A stretch of 64,000 nt of DNA. Source: an uncultured Sphingomonadaceae bacterium (GTDB lineage Bacteria; Pseudomonadota; Alphaproteobacteria; Sphingomonadales; Sphingomonadaceae). Shown here in pieces: positions 16,636 through 25,278 of the stretch. The position numbers and the translations under genes were made by a program. The notes under the pieces were generated by a model. It worked only from the letters and a program-made list of their open reading frames with translations, searched no databases and was not told where the DNA came from. Location: contig CANMFX010000001.1 of assembly GCA_947497315.1 (NCBI GenBank), forward strand, positions 930,001 to 994,000, given 5' to 3'. The first letter of the stretch is position 1, and the number at the start of each line of letters is the position of its first letter.

Positions 16636-18206
16636 TGCGCCGTGATCAATCTGCTGTTGCCGTCATCCCAGCGAACGCTGGGATCTCCTCAAATATAGCG
16701 CCAAGCGTCAGGCAGATCCCAGCTTTCGCTGGGATGACGAAAGTCTTGATGGCCGTGCTTATGTTTTGTTTTGCCACGCCGGCAATGGCGGCATCCGGCG
16801 AAGCAGTTAATCCTTGGGTGGCGGTGGCTTATCTGGTCTCCGGTGTCCTGTTCATTCTGGCTCTGCGTGGGCTCTCATCGCCAGAATCCAGTCGGCGCGG
16901 CAATCGTTTCGGCATGATCGGTATGCTGATCGCCGTGATCACGACTTTGGTCACTCATGATATAGCCAGCCTGCCGGAAATCGGCGTTGCCATTGCCATT
17001 GGTGGCGCGATTGGTTTTGTGATCGCGCGGCGCATCCCGATGACCGATATGCCGCAGCTTGTTGCCGCATTTCACAGTCTTGTCGGTATGGCGGCGGTGC
17101 TGGTCGGTATCGCAGCCTATCTCAATCCGGGGGCTTTTGACATTGTCGACGCAGCCGGTGAGATACTGGTCGTCAGCCGGGTTGAGCTCGGTCTGGGCGT
17201 CGCCATTGGTGCGATTACCTTCTCCGGTTCGGTCATCGCGTTCCTAAAACTCAACGGCAATATGTCCGGTGCGCCGATCATGCTGCCGGGACGTCATGTG
17301 ATCAATCTCGGTGTGCTAGCGGGTATCATTGGTCTGACTGCCTATTTCGCGGTCCTGCCCACCGTTGAAACAGCGATGGTCTTCTGGACGATTGTGGCGC
17401 TAGCCTTTGTTATCGGCTTCCTGCTGATCATCCCCATTGGCGGCGCGGATATGCCAGTGGTGGTGTCGATGCTGAACAGCTATTCCGGTTGGGCAGCCGC
17501 CGCGATGGGCTTTACGCTCGGCAACACTGCGATGATCATTACCGGCGCGCTGGTCGGCTCGTCCGGTGCGATCCTGTCCTACATCATGTGCAAGGCCATG
17601 AACCGCAGCTTCATCAGCGTGATCGCCGGCGGCTTTGGTGCGGACAGCGGACCATCGGAAGGGGCCGAGAAGATCGACCGGCCATGGAAACGCGGAAGCG
17701 CCGAAGACGCGGCTTACATGATGAAGCAGGCGGAAAGTGTCATCATCGTGCCCGGCTATGGTATGGCTGTGGCACAGGCCCAGCATGCTTTGCGTGAAAT
17801 GGGCGATATGCTCAAAGAAGAAGGCGTCAGCGTCAAATATGCCATTCACCCGGTCGCAGGCCGGATGCCCGGGCATATGAACGTGCTGCTTGCGGAAGCC
17901 AATGTGCCTTATGATGAGGTGTTTGAGCTGGAAGATATCAACAGTGAATTTGCGCAGGCTGATGTTGCCTTTGTCATTGGTGCCAATGACGTGGTCAACC
18001 CGGCGGCCAAGACCGACAAGGGTTCGCCCATTTACGGCATGCCGGTATTCGATGTGGACAAGGCCAAGACGATCTTCTTCATCAAGCGCTCCATGGGCGG
18101 GGTCGGCTATGCTGGCGTGGACAATGAGGTATTTTACATGGATCAAACCATGATGCTGTTGTCCGATGCCAAGAAAATGTGCGAAGATATCGTCAAATCG
18201 CTTTAG
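16635..18206 (+). CDS. pntB: NAD(P) transhydrogenase subunit beta, with repeat-derived N-terminal extension
   Basis: About 523 residues. The core from PWVAVAYLVSGVLFILALRGLSSPE onward is typical PntB: roughly eight to nine membrane helices, then the NADP(H)-binding dIII domain (VIIVPGYGMAVAQAQHAL, HPVAGRMPGHMNVLLAEANVPYD, GANDVVNPAA). Between the start codon and the core are about 50 extra residues containing VIPANAGIS and IPAFAGMT, encoded by a palindromic element (16661-16739). The ATG at 16635 has AAGGAG eight bases upstream and overlaps the pntAB stop. ATG 16734 or 16749, after the palindrome, are alternative starts giving a signal-like N-terminus. Confidence 0.95.
   Translation: MRRDQSAVAVIPANAGISSNIAPSVRQIPAFAGMTKVLMAVLMFCFATPAMAASGEAVNPWVAVAYLVSGVLFILALRGLSSPESSRRGNRFGMIGMLIAVITTLVTHDIASLPEIGVAIAIGGAIGFVIARRIPMTDMPQLVAAFHSLVGMAAVLVGIAAYLNPGAFDIVDAAGEILVVSRVELGLGVAIGAITFSGSVIAFLKLNGNMSGAPIMLPGRHVINLGVLAGIIGLTAYFAVLPTVETAMVFWTIVALAFVIGFLLIIPIGGADMPVVVSMLNSYSGWAAAAMGFTLGNTAMIITGALVGSSGAILSYIMCKAMNRSFISVIAGGFGADSGPSEGAEKIDRPWKRGSAEDAAYMMKQAESVIIVPGYGMAVAQAQHALREMGDMLKEEGVSVKYAIHPVAGRMPGHMNVLLAEANVPYDEVFELEDINSEFAQADVAFVIGANDVVNPAAKTDKGSPIYGMPVFDVDKAKTIFFIKRSMGGVGYAGVDNEVFYMDQTMMLLSDAKKMCEDIVKSL
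16661..16739. repeat. REP-like palindromic element inside the pntB reading frame
   Basis: Two 26-base arms, CGTCATCCCAGCGAACGCTG... (16661-16686) and its reverse complement with one mismatch (16714-16739), enclose 27 bases. It reads in frame with pntB as VIPANAGIS and IPAFAGMT, peptide strings commonly produced when this class of dispersed palindrome is translated in proteobacterial genomes. No second copy was seen in this window. Confidence 0.85.
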
Positions 18207-18254
18207 CAGGATCTGATTCCGGCAAAGCGGACAACTTTGTCAGGGAAGATATTG

Positions 18255-18950
18255 ATGCGTAAAATTGGTCTGATCGGCGGTATGTCCTGGGTTTCGACCG
18301 AGAGCTATTATCGCCGAATCAACAGCGAAGTGCAGCGCAAGCTGGGCGGCTTTGCCAGTGCGCACCTGCTAATTGAGAGCGTGAACTTTAATGACTATGC
18401 ACGCCTTCAGTCGGATGATGACTGGGATGCGGCCGCCGGTCTGATGACGCGCTCCGCCAAGCGGCTGGAGCAATCAGGAGCGACCGCCATCCTGATCTGT
18501 TCCAACGCCATGCACAAGATATACGAACAGGTTGCGCCAGAAGTGGGCGTGCCAATCCTGCATATCGCCGATTGCGTCGGTGACCAGATGGTTGCGGATG
18601 GGGTGAAGACCGCCACCCTGCTCGGCACCCGCAACGTGATGACCGAGGGTTTTTACCGCAAGCGATTGGTCGGAAAGGGCATTACCCTGACCCCTCCGAA
18701 CGAAGACCGCGTCGAGGAAATTGAGCGAATCATTTACGAGGAACTGATGTTCAGCAAGGTTAAGCGCGATTCCGAACGGACATTGAAAACCTTCATCACC
18801 AATATCGCCAAACAGGAAGTAGAAGCGATTGTAATCGGCTGTACTGAACTGGACCTGATCATCGATACCAAGGCGAATATCCTACCGATTTACGACAGCA
18901 CGGAAATCCATGCGGATGCCGCAGTCGACTGGATTTTAGCGGAGCAATAG
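18255..18950 (+). CDS. Aspartate/glutamate racemase family protein
   Basis: A 231-residue PLP-independent amino-acid racemase. The N-terminus KIGLIGGMSWVSTESYYRRIN is the YgeA/RacX signature. The two catalytic cysteines are present, Cys82 in ILICSNAMH and Cys196 in IVIGCTELDL. The first motif has Ser-Asn-Ala where many relatives have Thr-Asn-Thr, so the preferred amino acid is uncertain. The ATG at 18255 has AGGGA eight bases upstream; the TTG in the ORF track does not. It starts 48 bases after pntB and may share its transcript. Confidence 0.9.
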   Translation: MRKIGLIGGMSWVSTESYYRRINSEVQRKLGGFASAHLLIESVNFNDYARLQSDDDWDAAAGLMTRSAKRLEQSGATAILICSNAMHKIYEQVAPEVGVPILHIADCVGDQMVADGVKTATLLGTRNVMTEGFYRKRLVGKGITLTPPNEDRVEEIERIIYEELMFSKVKRDSERTLKTFITNIAKQEVEAIVIGCTELDLIIDTKANILPIYDSTEIHADAAVDWILAEQ

Positions 18951-18975
18951 TGGTCCGATATTGAAAGAGAAACTC

Positions 18976-19542
18976 ATGTCATTAACGAAGCTCCTCGTCC
19001 CGACCTATATGCAAATGCTAAAATCGCTCTCGGGCTGGTTGACGACAGCGCAGGCACAAATGCCGGAGGCTGATGCGGAGGCTTTGCTGTCCGCGCGTCT
19101 GGCACCTGACATGTTTCCGCTTTCGACTCAGGTTCGTTTTGTCTGCGTGCAGGCGCAGGAAGGAATATACCGGCTTCAGGGAAAGACCTTTCCGAACTCT
19201 CTCGATGACCTTGTCAATGAGGGCCGGAATGGCGGAGAACATCCCGGCTCACTTTCGGATGCGCAGGCCCGGATTGATGAAACGCTTGCCTTGCTGGACG
19301 GCCTTTCTTCTGACGCGCTGGATGGAGACCTGGGCAGACCCGTCGCTCATGAATTGCCCAACGGCATGATCTTTGACTTGACTGCAGAGCAATATGCCCG
19401 CGATTGGGCGCTGGTTCAGTTTTATTTCCACCTGATGACCGCTTATGCCATATTGCGCAGCGAGAAAGTCGAACTCGGCAAGGCGGATTACATACCGCAT
19501 ATGTTTGCTTATCTGCGTCCCGGGACGATGCCTGAAGGTTGA
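18976..19542 (+). CDS. DUF1993 family protein
   Basis: A 188-residue protein of mostly helical character. LLVPTYMQMLKSLSGWL at the start, LAPDMFPLSTQVRFVC in the middle and FYFHLMTAYAILR...YIPHMFAYLRPG at the end match DUF1993, a relative of the DinB/YfiT four-helix fold. Its biochemical role is unknown. It follows the racemase gene by 25 bases, so they probably form one transcriptional unit. I selected ATG 18976 over the TTG at 18961. Confidence 0.85.
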   Translation: MSLTKLLVPTYMQMLKSLSGWLTTAQAQMPEADAEALLSARLAPDMFPLSTQVRFVCVQAQEGIYRLQGKTFPNSLDDLVNEGRNGGEHPGSLSDAQARIDETLALLDGLSSDALDGDLGRPVAHELPNGMIFDLTAEQYARDWALVQFYFHLMTAYAILRSEKVELGKADYIPHMFAYLRPGTMPEG

Positions 19543-19602
19543 TCGTTCGGCAGCTAGAGAAAAGAAAACGGCTTAGAACGGACGAGCTCTATTACTAACA
19601 GT

Positions 19603-19623
19603 CTTGTCAATGCTATTGGCAAG
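19603..19623. promoter_or_regulatory. Palindrome upstream of the beta-helix/cytochrome pair
   Basis: CTTGTCAAT-GCT-ATTGGCAAG, nine-base arms with one G/T difference, lies 43 bases upstream of the beta-helix gene start in an otherwise featureless 120-base gap. The size and symmetry suit a dimeric repressor site, but no adjacent regulator gene is present. Confidence 0.35.
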
Positions 19624-19665
19624 GGAACAAAATTGCGTCATTATCCCCCGTAAATGGGAGAGAAA

Positions 19666-20859
19666 ATGATGATCCGGACGTTACTAGCCGCCACAGCTTT
19701 GTGCTGCACCATGCCAGCACTGGCCAAAACCATTCCCGTCGAGGCGGGCGCCGATGCGCAGGAACGGCTTCAGGAGGCGCTGATTCTCGCAGAGCCAGGT
19801 GATGTGGTTGAGCTCGGCGTGGGGACGTTTGAACTGACCGATGGCCTATCGCTCGATGTCGACAAAGTCACTGTTCGCGGTGCTGGAATGGACAAGAGTA
19901 TTCTCAGTTTCGCAGGGCAGCTTGGGGCGGGAGAAGGCCTGTTGGTGACATCCGACGATGTCGTGCTGCGCGATTTTGCAGTTGAGGACAGCAAGGGCGA
20001 TGGCATCAAATCCAAAGGTGCAGACCGGATCGTCTATCATGCGATCCGCGTGGAATGGACCGGCGGTCCGAAAGCCAGCAACGGTGCTTATGGTATCTAT
20101 CCGGTCGAGGCGAGCGATATCCTCGTGCAGGACAGTATTGTACGCGGTGCCTCTGATGCCGGCATCTATGTCGGCCAGTCGAAAAATATCATTGTCCGTC
20201 GCAACACCGCCATTGAAAATGTCGCGGGGATTGAGATTGAGAATAGCTTTGATGCCGAAGTCACCGAAAATCTGGTAACCGAAAATACCGGCGGCATATT
20301 GGTGTTTGACTTGCCGAATCTGCCGCAAATGGGCGGGCATAATGTGCTGGTCGCGCGCAATGCAATCATCAACAATAATACGGACAATTTCGCGCCCGAA
20401 GGTAATATCGTTGCCAGTGTTCCGGCCGGTACCGGCGTGATGGTAATGGCTAATCGAAATGTGCAAGTTGTTGAAAATGCCATGATCAATAATGGTACCA
20501 GCAACGTGATGGTCGTGGCCTACACGCAGAGCTTTGATGACCCCAATTATGATCCTACCCCGCGGGATGTCTATATCGCGGATAATGTCTACGGCCGGGC
20601 GGGGTTTGCGCCTGACTTCGATGGCGGTCAGCAGCTGGCAGCGGCCTTTGGCGGTGCACTGCCCGCGATTATATATGATGGGCTCGGAAAAGGGCTTGTT
20701 GTCAATGATGCTGTGCCGGTGCTTGATCTTGGCCTGACGAAAGTGGGGCAGGCACCCACGGAAGCCAAGCCATCGCTTCGCAAACAGGAAGGCGCTGGTG
20801 AAGCCGTGGCCCTGTCACCAATCGTCTTGCCAGCCTCGATGGAGGCGGCACTCAAATAA
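19666..20859 (+). CDS. Parallel beta-helix repeat protein, secreted
   Basis: About 397 residues with a signal peptide (IRTLLAATALCCTMPALA-K) and a right-handed beta-helix covering about residues 60-320. It shows the turn-by-turn repeats DVVLRDFAVEDSKGDGI, DILVQDSIVRGASDAGIYV, NIIVRRNTAIENVAGIEI and DAEVTENLVTENTGGI. This matches the family that accompanies SO2930-type diheme cytochromes. It is presumably periplasmic or surface exposed; the carbohydrate-lyase-like fold does not prove an activity. The ATG at 19666 has GGGAG upstream. The stop overlaps the cytochrome gene's start (TAATG). Confidence 0.88.
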   Translation: MMIRTLLAATALCCTMPALAKTIPVEAGADAQERLQEALILAEPGDVVELGVGTFELTDGLSLDVDKVTVRGAGMDKSILSFAGQLGAGEGLLVTSDDVVLRDFAVEDSKGDGIKSKGADRIVYHAIRVEWTGGPKASNGAYGIYPVEASDILVQDSIVRGASDAGIYVGQSKNIIVRRNTAIENVAGIEIENSFDAEVTENLVTENTGGILVFDLPNLPQMGGHNVLVARNAIINNNTDNFAPEGNIVASVPAGTGVMVMANRNVQVVENAMINNGTSNVMVVAYTQSFDDPNYDPTPRDVYIADNVYGRAGFAPDFDGGQQLAAAFGGALPAIIYDGLGKGLVVNDAVPVLDLGLTKVGQAPTEAKPSLRKQEGAGEAVALSPIVLPASMEAALK

Positions 20860-21881
20860 TGCGCACTTTTCTCGCCGCCACTGCTCTTTGTGTTGCCGGT
20901 TTCGCGGTTAGCGCCGCGCCGACTGCACCTGTCGCGCTGGTTGACGATGCGGTAATCACGGCAAAAGGCATGCCCAAAAAACTGTCGGACTTTGGCTTTT
21001 TCAAGGACCAGGCGGGATGGCAGCCGAACAACGGTGTTGAGCTTTATCAGCTCAACAGCCCCTTGTTCACCGATTATGCCGAGAAATACCGCTATATCTA
21101 TATCCCTGCAGGGAAGAAGGCGGTGGCTGGCGGCGATGGTGTAGTCCAATTTCCGGTTGGCTCCGCGCTGATCAAAAGCTTTGGCTATGAAATAGACGGG
21201 CAAGACCGGTTGCTCGAAACCCGGGTGCTCTTGCACCGTGCTGATGGCTGGATTGCTTTGCCCTATGTCTGGAATGCAGAGCAGACTGAGGCTACGCTGA
21301 AAGTGGCGGGCAAACGAATACCGGTAAGCTTCGCGGACCCTTCCGGGAATAAGCGCGACATCAGCTATGCCGTGCCCAACAAGAACCAGTGCAAGGAATG
21401 CCATTCTTTGTCTGGCGCGGTAGTGCCGATCGGGCCGAAGATGCGTAACTTGCCGCATGATACGTTGGACATGTTGTTCAGTAATGCGATGCTCGAACAA
21501 ACCGATCGCGATCATCCCCCCATACCGGATTTTGCCGATGCAGCCATGCCGCTTGAGAGCCGCGCGCGCGCCTATCTCGATATCAATTGTGCGCATTGCC
21601 ACAACCGTGAGGGATCGGCGAGCAATTCGGGTCTGTTCCTGACCTATGAAGAGGAAGCACCGGTTCATATCGGTGTCGGAAAACGTCCGGTCGCGGCTGG
21701 GCGCGGTAGCGGTGGATTTGAATTCGCGATTGCACCGGGCGAGCCGGATCAGAGCATATTGATGCACCGGCTGAAAAGCCTGGAGCCTGGCGTTGCTATG
21801 CCGGAAGTGGGTCGGTCACTAGTGCATGAAGAAGGCGCGGCGCTGTTGACCGAATGGATCGCTGCGATGGAGAAGGAGTGA
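20859..21881 (+). CDS. SO2930 family diheme c-type cytochrome
   Basis: A 340-residue periplasmic protein with signal peptide (TFLAATALCVAGFAVSA) and two heme-binding motifs, CKECH (about residue 177) and CAHCH (about 247). The domain KLSDFGFF...LYQLNSPLFTDYAEKYRYIYIPAG is characteristic of the HNE_0200/SO2930 family, which is almost always encoded next to a beta-helix protein as here. The pair is presumably a redox system at the outer face, but its substrate is not known. It is translationally coupled to the upstream gene. Confidence 0.9.
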   Translation: MRTFLAATALCVAGFAVSAAPTAPVALVDDAVITAKGMPKKLSDFGFFKDQAGWQPNNGVELYQLNSPLFTDYAEKYRYIYIPAGKKAVAGGDGVVQFPVGSALIKSFGYEIDGQDRLLETRVLLHRADGWIALPYVWNAEQTEATLKVAGKRIPVSFADPSGNKRDISYAVPNKNQCKECHSLSGAVVPIGPKMRNLPHDTLDMLFSNAMLEQTDRDHPPIPDFADAAMPLESRARAYLDINCAHCHNREGSASNSGLFLTYEEEAPVHIGVGKRPVAAGRGSGGFEFAIAPGEPDQSILMHRLKSLEPGVAMPEVGRSLVHEEGAALLTEWIAAMEKE

Positions 21882-21891
21882 TTGTCCCCCG

Positions 21892-22320
21892 CTATTTCTC
21901 GCGGGTCCAGTTCTGTCCCTGGCAGAAAAAGGCAATACAGCCCTTCACTTTCAGCTTTGACGGCGACCGCAGGCTCACTTCGGAGCGATAGCTTTTCCCG
22001 GTTTTGGGATCATAAATCCGCCCACGCCAGACTTTGCCGTCCAGTTTGAAACCGGATAGCACCGCTATACCCAGCAATTTGCGGCTGCGCAGTTTCTTAT
22101 TCGGATTGTTGATATCTTTCTGGTCCACGCCATTGGGTGGTGTGACGAGATATTTATGTAACCGTCCACAGACCGTGTTACCGCATTTACCGATTTTGAC
22201 GATTGCATCGCCGTCTTGCGTTACCCAATTGCCATTTATCGAGCCAGAGGCCAGTGCTGGTGTTGTCATCAACAGTCCACCAATCAACATAGCGGCCTTT
22301 ACACTCTGAGACTGTTTCAT
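21892..22320 (-). CDS. DUF2147 domain periplasmic protein
   Basis: A 142-residue protein with signal peptide (ending TPALASG) and the DUF2147 pattern: GNWVTQDGDAIVKIGKCGNTVCGRL, then GFKLDGKVWRGRIYDPKTGKSYRSEVSL and a final CIAFFCQGQNW. It is a small beta-rich secreted domain of unknown role. It begins 30 bases after the MFS gene ends on the same strand, so it is probably the second gene of an operon with the exporter, suggesting a periplasmic accessory role (inference). Confidence 0.85.
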   Translation of the reverse strand: MKQSQSVKAAMLIGGLLMTTPALASGSINGNWVTQDGDAIVKIGKCGNTVCGRLHKYLVTPPNGVDQKDINNPNKKLRSRKLLGIAVLSGFKLDGKVWRGRIYDPKTGKSYRSEVSLRSPSKLKVKGCIAFFCQGQNWTREK

Positions 22321-22350
22321 GTGGTCCTGCCCTATATATTTCTAAGATAT

Positions 22351-23631
22351 CTATTCTTTCGGCGATAGTGGCTCTTTGGTTACAACTGTCTGAACACGCC
22401 GGAATAACCGGCCTTTTTCTGCCCATAGGACAAACAAAAATGAAGCGCAGCCGCAAAGGAAAAATCCGATGACCAAGGGTAAGGTCGAACCGTCAAATTG
22501 AAGTCCAATGGCCGCACCAATTGCGGCTGATATCAGGGACCGTGTGAAATTCTGGAAGGACGACGCCACGCCAGCACTTCTGCCGAAGGGTTGCATCGCA
22601 ATGGCACTGAAATTCGCGCCGGTAAAGCCAACCATACCCATAGAAGCGGCCAACAGAACAACGAACAGCGGAAGGGTGAGCCATCCCGACAGCGTGACAG
22701 CCAAATGGATGATCGCCACGAAGATGAAGAACAGAAGCGCCGCTTGCGATACGCGGCGCGCGCCAAATCGCATCACGATCCGGCTATTTATGAAATTGCC
22801 GAAAGCCATGGCAATGGCGTTGATGGCAAAGATGAAAACGAAAATATCGGCTGCATCAAATGTATCGGAAAATATCTGCTGGGCTGATGCGATAAAGGCG
22901 AATAGCGGAGCCATCATAAGGCCGCTGGCCAAAACGTGACCAACAGCGTTGCGATGCAGGATCACGCTCTTCCAGGCGCTTGTTACCGACGCCATGTTGA
23001 TCAGCGTTTTGTCCTCAGGCCTAAGCGTTTCTGGCAAACGGATCAGCACCCATATCAATGCCAATGCGCCAAAGGACGACAGGACAATGAAAATCACCTG
23101 CCAGGGCGCGAAAACCAGCACGAGCTGGCCCAGCATGGGCGCCATGACCGGTACCACCATGAATACCATCATGATGGTCGACATGGTTCGGGCCATTGCG
23201 TCGCCCTCATAACGGTCGCGAATGATGCTGTTGGCGAGAACCCCCATGGCAGAGGCGGCCAGACCCTGCACAAAGCGCGCACCAAGCAAGAGGTTATAGT
23301 TCTCACTGAATGCACAAAGAACACCAAAGCCGACATAGATGGTGATAGTCCCCAAAAGTACCGGTTTTCGCCCGTAGCGATCAGCCAGTGAGCCGTAGAG
23401 GATCGATCCGATCGCCATGCCATAAATATAGGATGTGACAATCCATTGCCGGTCATTCGCGCCGGTCAGGCCAAAATCGTCCGAAATCAGGCCGAGTGCC
23501 GGCAGCATGATGTCGATAGCCAAGGCATTGAGCGACATCAGGCTGGCCATCATGATGACCAGCTCAAGGCGCCCCATTGGAAAAGGAAGAGATTTGTTAC
23601 TCACTGGCGGGCTATGGCAACTAATATTCAT
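22351..23631 (-). CDS. MFS transporter, Bcr/CflA drug-resistance type
   Basis: About 426 residues with twelve predicted helices. The family opening LMSLNALAIDIMLPALGLISDDFGL, motif A GSLADRYGRKPVLLG and RFVQGLAASAMGVLANSIIRDRYEG are typical of Bcr/CflA exporters (bicyclomycin, chloramphenicol or other small molecules). The ORF-track start (23799) overlaps the divergent gene at 23695, so I chose ATG 23629-23631; ATG 23577 (MGRLELV) is another possibility because neither has a strong ribosome site. The substrate cannot be inferred. Confidence 0.88.
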   Translation of the reverse strand: MNISCHSPPVSNKSLPFPMGRLELVIMMASLMSLNALAIDIMLPALGLISDDFGLTGANDRQWIVTSYIYGMAIGSILYGSLADRYGRKPVLLGTITIYVGFGVLCAFSENYNLLLGARFVQGLAASAMGVLANSIIRDRYEGDAMARTMSTIMMVFMVVPVMAPMLGQLVLVFAPWQVIFIVLSSFGALALIWVLIRLPETLRPEDKTLINMASVTSAWKSVILHRNAVGHVLASGLMMAPLFAFIASAQQIFSDTFDAADIFVFIFAINAIAMAFGNFINSRIVMRFGARRVSQAALLFFIFVAIIHLAVTLSGWLTLPLFVVLLAASMGMVGFTGANFSAIAMQPFGRSAGVASSFQNFTRSLISAAIGAAIGLQFDGSTLPLVIGFFLCGCASFLFVLWAEKGRLFRRVQTVVTKEPLSPKE

Positions 23632-23694
23632 CGTGGCTATAGGTGAAAATGCTATGGTCATTGGCCGACATGCAAACAGGGAGTTTTCGGGATC

Positions 23695-25278
23695 GTGAAA
23701 AACGGAAAGTTGTGGTTTTGGGGCGCGATTTTGGCGCTGCCGTTCATGGCAAGCCCGGCCGCCGCACAATTGCCAACGCCGCCGATTCCCGGCTGCCAAT
23801 ATGCCTATGGCAATATCTATGGCACCGCCGATGGCGCGGCCGCAGGCGAAGCGATGAAAACCTATAAAGGCGCGACAATCACTTCGCCGGAGCAGCTCGC
23901 TGGCTACTCCAAGGCCGCAGGCGACAAGACCATACTGATCGAAGGCGGTAATTTTTCTGGCTGGGATTTCACAGGCGTTGAATTGTCCAATATCTGTTTT
24001 GTGGAGAGTGACCTGCGCCGCACGGACTGGACCGGGGTGAAGGCGCCCGGCGTTGGTTTCATCAAATCAAATTTGGACGCCGCCGGAATGATCGGCGCAA
24101 ATATGCAGGATATCCTGATCCGCAGCAGTATTTTTTCTCGGGTCGATGCCAAAGCGGTTGATTGGAGCAGCGGCAAACTGGATGGCGGTTGGGACGGTGA
24201 TGTCGAAGGGCTCAATCTGGACGGCGCGAACCTGACCGGTTTCAAATTTGATTGCGGGATTACGGTTAGCGATGGTTGCCCGATAGGACGCAATGGCATT
24301 AGCGCGCAGGTCACAAATCTCGCCTTTGCCGATTGGAGCAGCTTTGGCTTTTACGATGCCAATCTGACCGGCGTGGTGTTGAACCAGACCATCATCAGCC
24401 CCCGCCAATTGACCCAATTTCAGGATGCCCGCCTGATGGGGCCGGTTTTTATATCTGGCGGCGATGAGAAAGTCATGGTGTTGCCCGAAACCTGGGCGGT
24501 GCTAATGGCTTCGGCATTGGCAGCACAGGAAAATGACGCGCCGTCCTTCGATTGCGGTAGGGCAAGGACCGATGTCGAGAAGGAAATCTGCGGCGAATAT
24601 AACAGCGCCATGCGCTTCTATGACCGGCAAGTTGCTGCGCTTTACAAAGAGGTGCTCAAACGGGATCGCAGCGTGAAGGCCAGCCAGAAAGCGTGGCTGA
24701 AACGGCGGGATGCTTGCGGACTGGAACAATATCCAACCGATTGTCTGCGCCGCACCTATGATCAGCGTGTCGGCCATTTGATCGGGCTTGTGGGAGAGCA
24801 GGATTGGCTCAGGCCCGGTGAAGAAGCCTTGTTTTTGGAAGATGTTCTCCCGCTGACCGATGACATAAAACAGTCGCCAAGCTACATGCAACTGACGCCG
24901 ATATTGGCCGGCGAAGCACGTGCGAGCCTGTTGGTTAAACGCAGCATGGACGGCAGTCTGGAAGCCTATGGCGATGCCATTGGTGCCAATGCCCATATTT
25001 GTGGACTCAGAGCAAAGGGTCTGCGCTTTGATCCGGCGACCGGCTGGTACAGCATAAAGCAGGAAAATGACGGAGTGACCCGCAATTTTCCGGTAATGCG
25101 CTATCATGACGGGCGCGTGGAAATCTATAAAAGCGGACAGTTGCGCGGTGATGGGGATGGTCCGATGATGGACTATGTCAGCTGCGGCGCGCGGGCGAGT
25201 TTTCCGCCGATGGTCAGGATGGCAGTTCCTGCGGCGGTTATGGAGCGATACCGCGAGGCCGCCGAAACCGAACGATGA
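23695..25278 (+). CDS. Secreted pentapeptide-repeat protein with LprI-like (DUF1311) domain
   Basis: A 527-residue protein with signal peptide (ending SPAAAQ). A pentapeptide-repeat region (about 85-240) shows NFSGWDFTGVELSN, DLRRTDWTGV and LNLDGANLTGFKF. A cysteine-rich LprI/DUF1311 domain (about 280-355) reads FDCGRARTDVEKEICG...QKAWLKRRDACG. A C-terminal domain of unknown type follows. It starts at GTG 23695 with GGGAG upstream, and ends overlapping dinB (ATGA). LprI domains can inhibit lysozyme, but that is known for only some members; the role here is open. Confidence 0.8.
   Translation: MKNGKLWFWGAILALPFMASPAAAQLPTPPIPGCQYAYGNIYGTADGAAAGEAMKTYKGATITSPEQLAGYSKAAGDKTILIEGGNFSGWDFTGVELSNICFVESDLRRTDWTGVKAPGVGFIKSNLDAAGMIGANMQDILIRSSIFSRVDAKAVDWSSGKLDGGWDGDVEGLNLDGANLTGFKFDCGITVSDGCPIGRNGISAQVTNLAFADWSSFGFYDANLTGVVLNQTIISPRQLTQFQDARLMGPVFISGGDEKVMVLPETWAVLMASALAAQENDAPSFDCGRARTDVEKEICGEYNSAMRFYDRQVAALYKEVLKRDRSVKASQKAWLKRRDACGLEQYPTDCLRRTYDQRVGHLIGLVGEQDWLRPGEEALFLEDVLPLTDDIKQSPSYMQLTPILAGEARASLLVKRSMDGSLEAYGDAIGANAHICGLRAKGLRFDPATGWYSIKQENDGVTRNFPVMRYHDGRVEIYKSGQLRGDGDGPMMDYVSCGARASFPPMVRMAVPAAVMERYREAAETER

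Noticed and set aside
17400-18146. 248-aa minus-strand ORF opposite pntB
   Set aside because: His/Arg-rich shadow of a strongly conserved gene.
20628-21767. 379-aa minus-strand ORF opposite the diheme cytochrome
   Set aside because: Shadow of the cytochrome gene; low-complexity basic composition and no family features.
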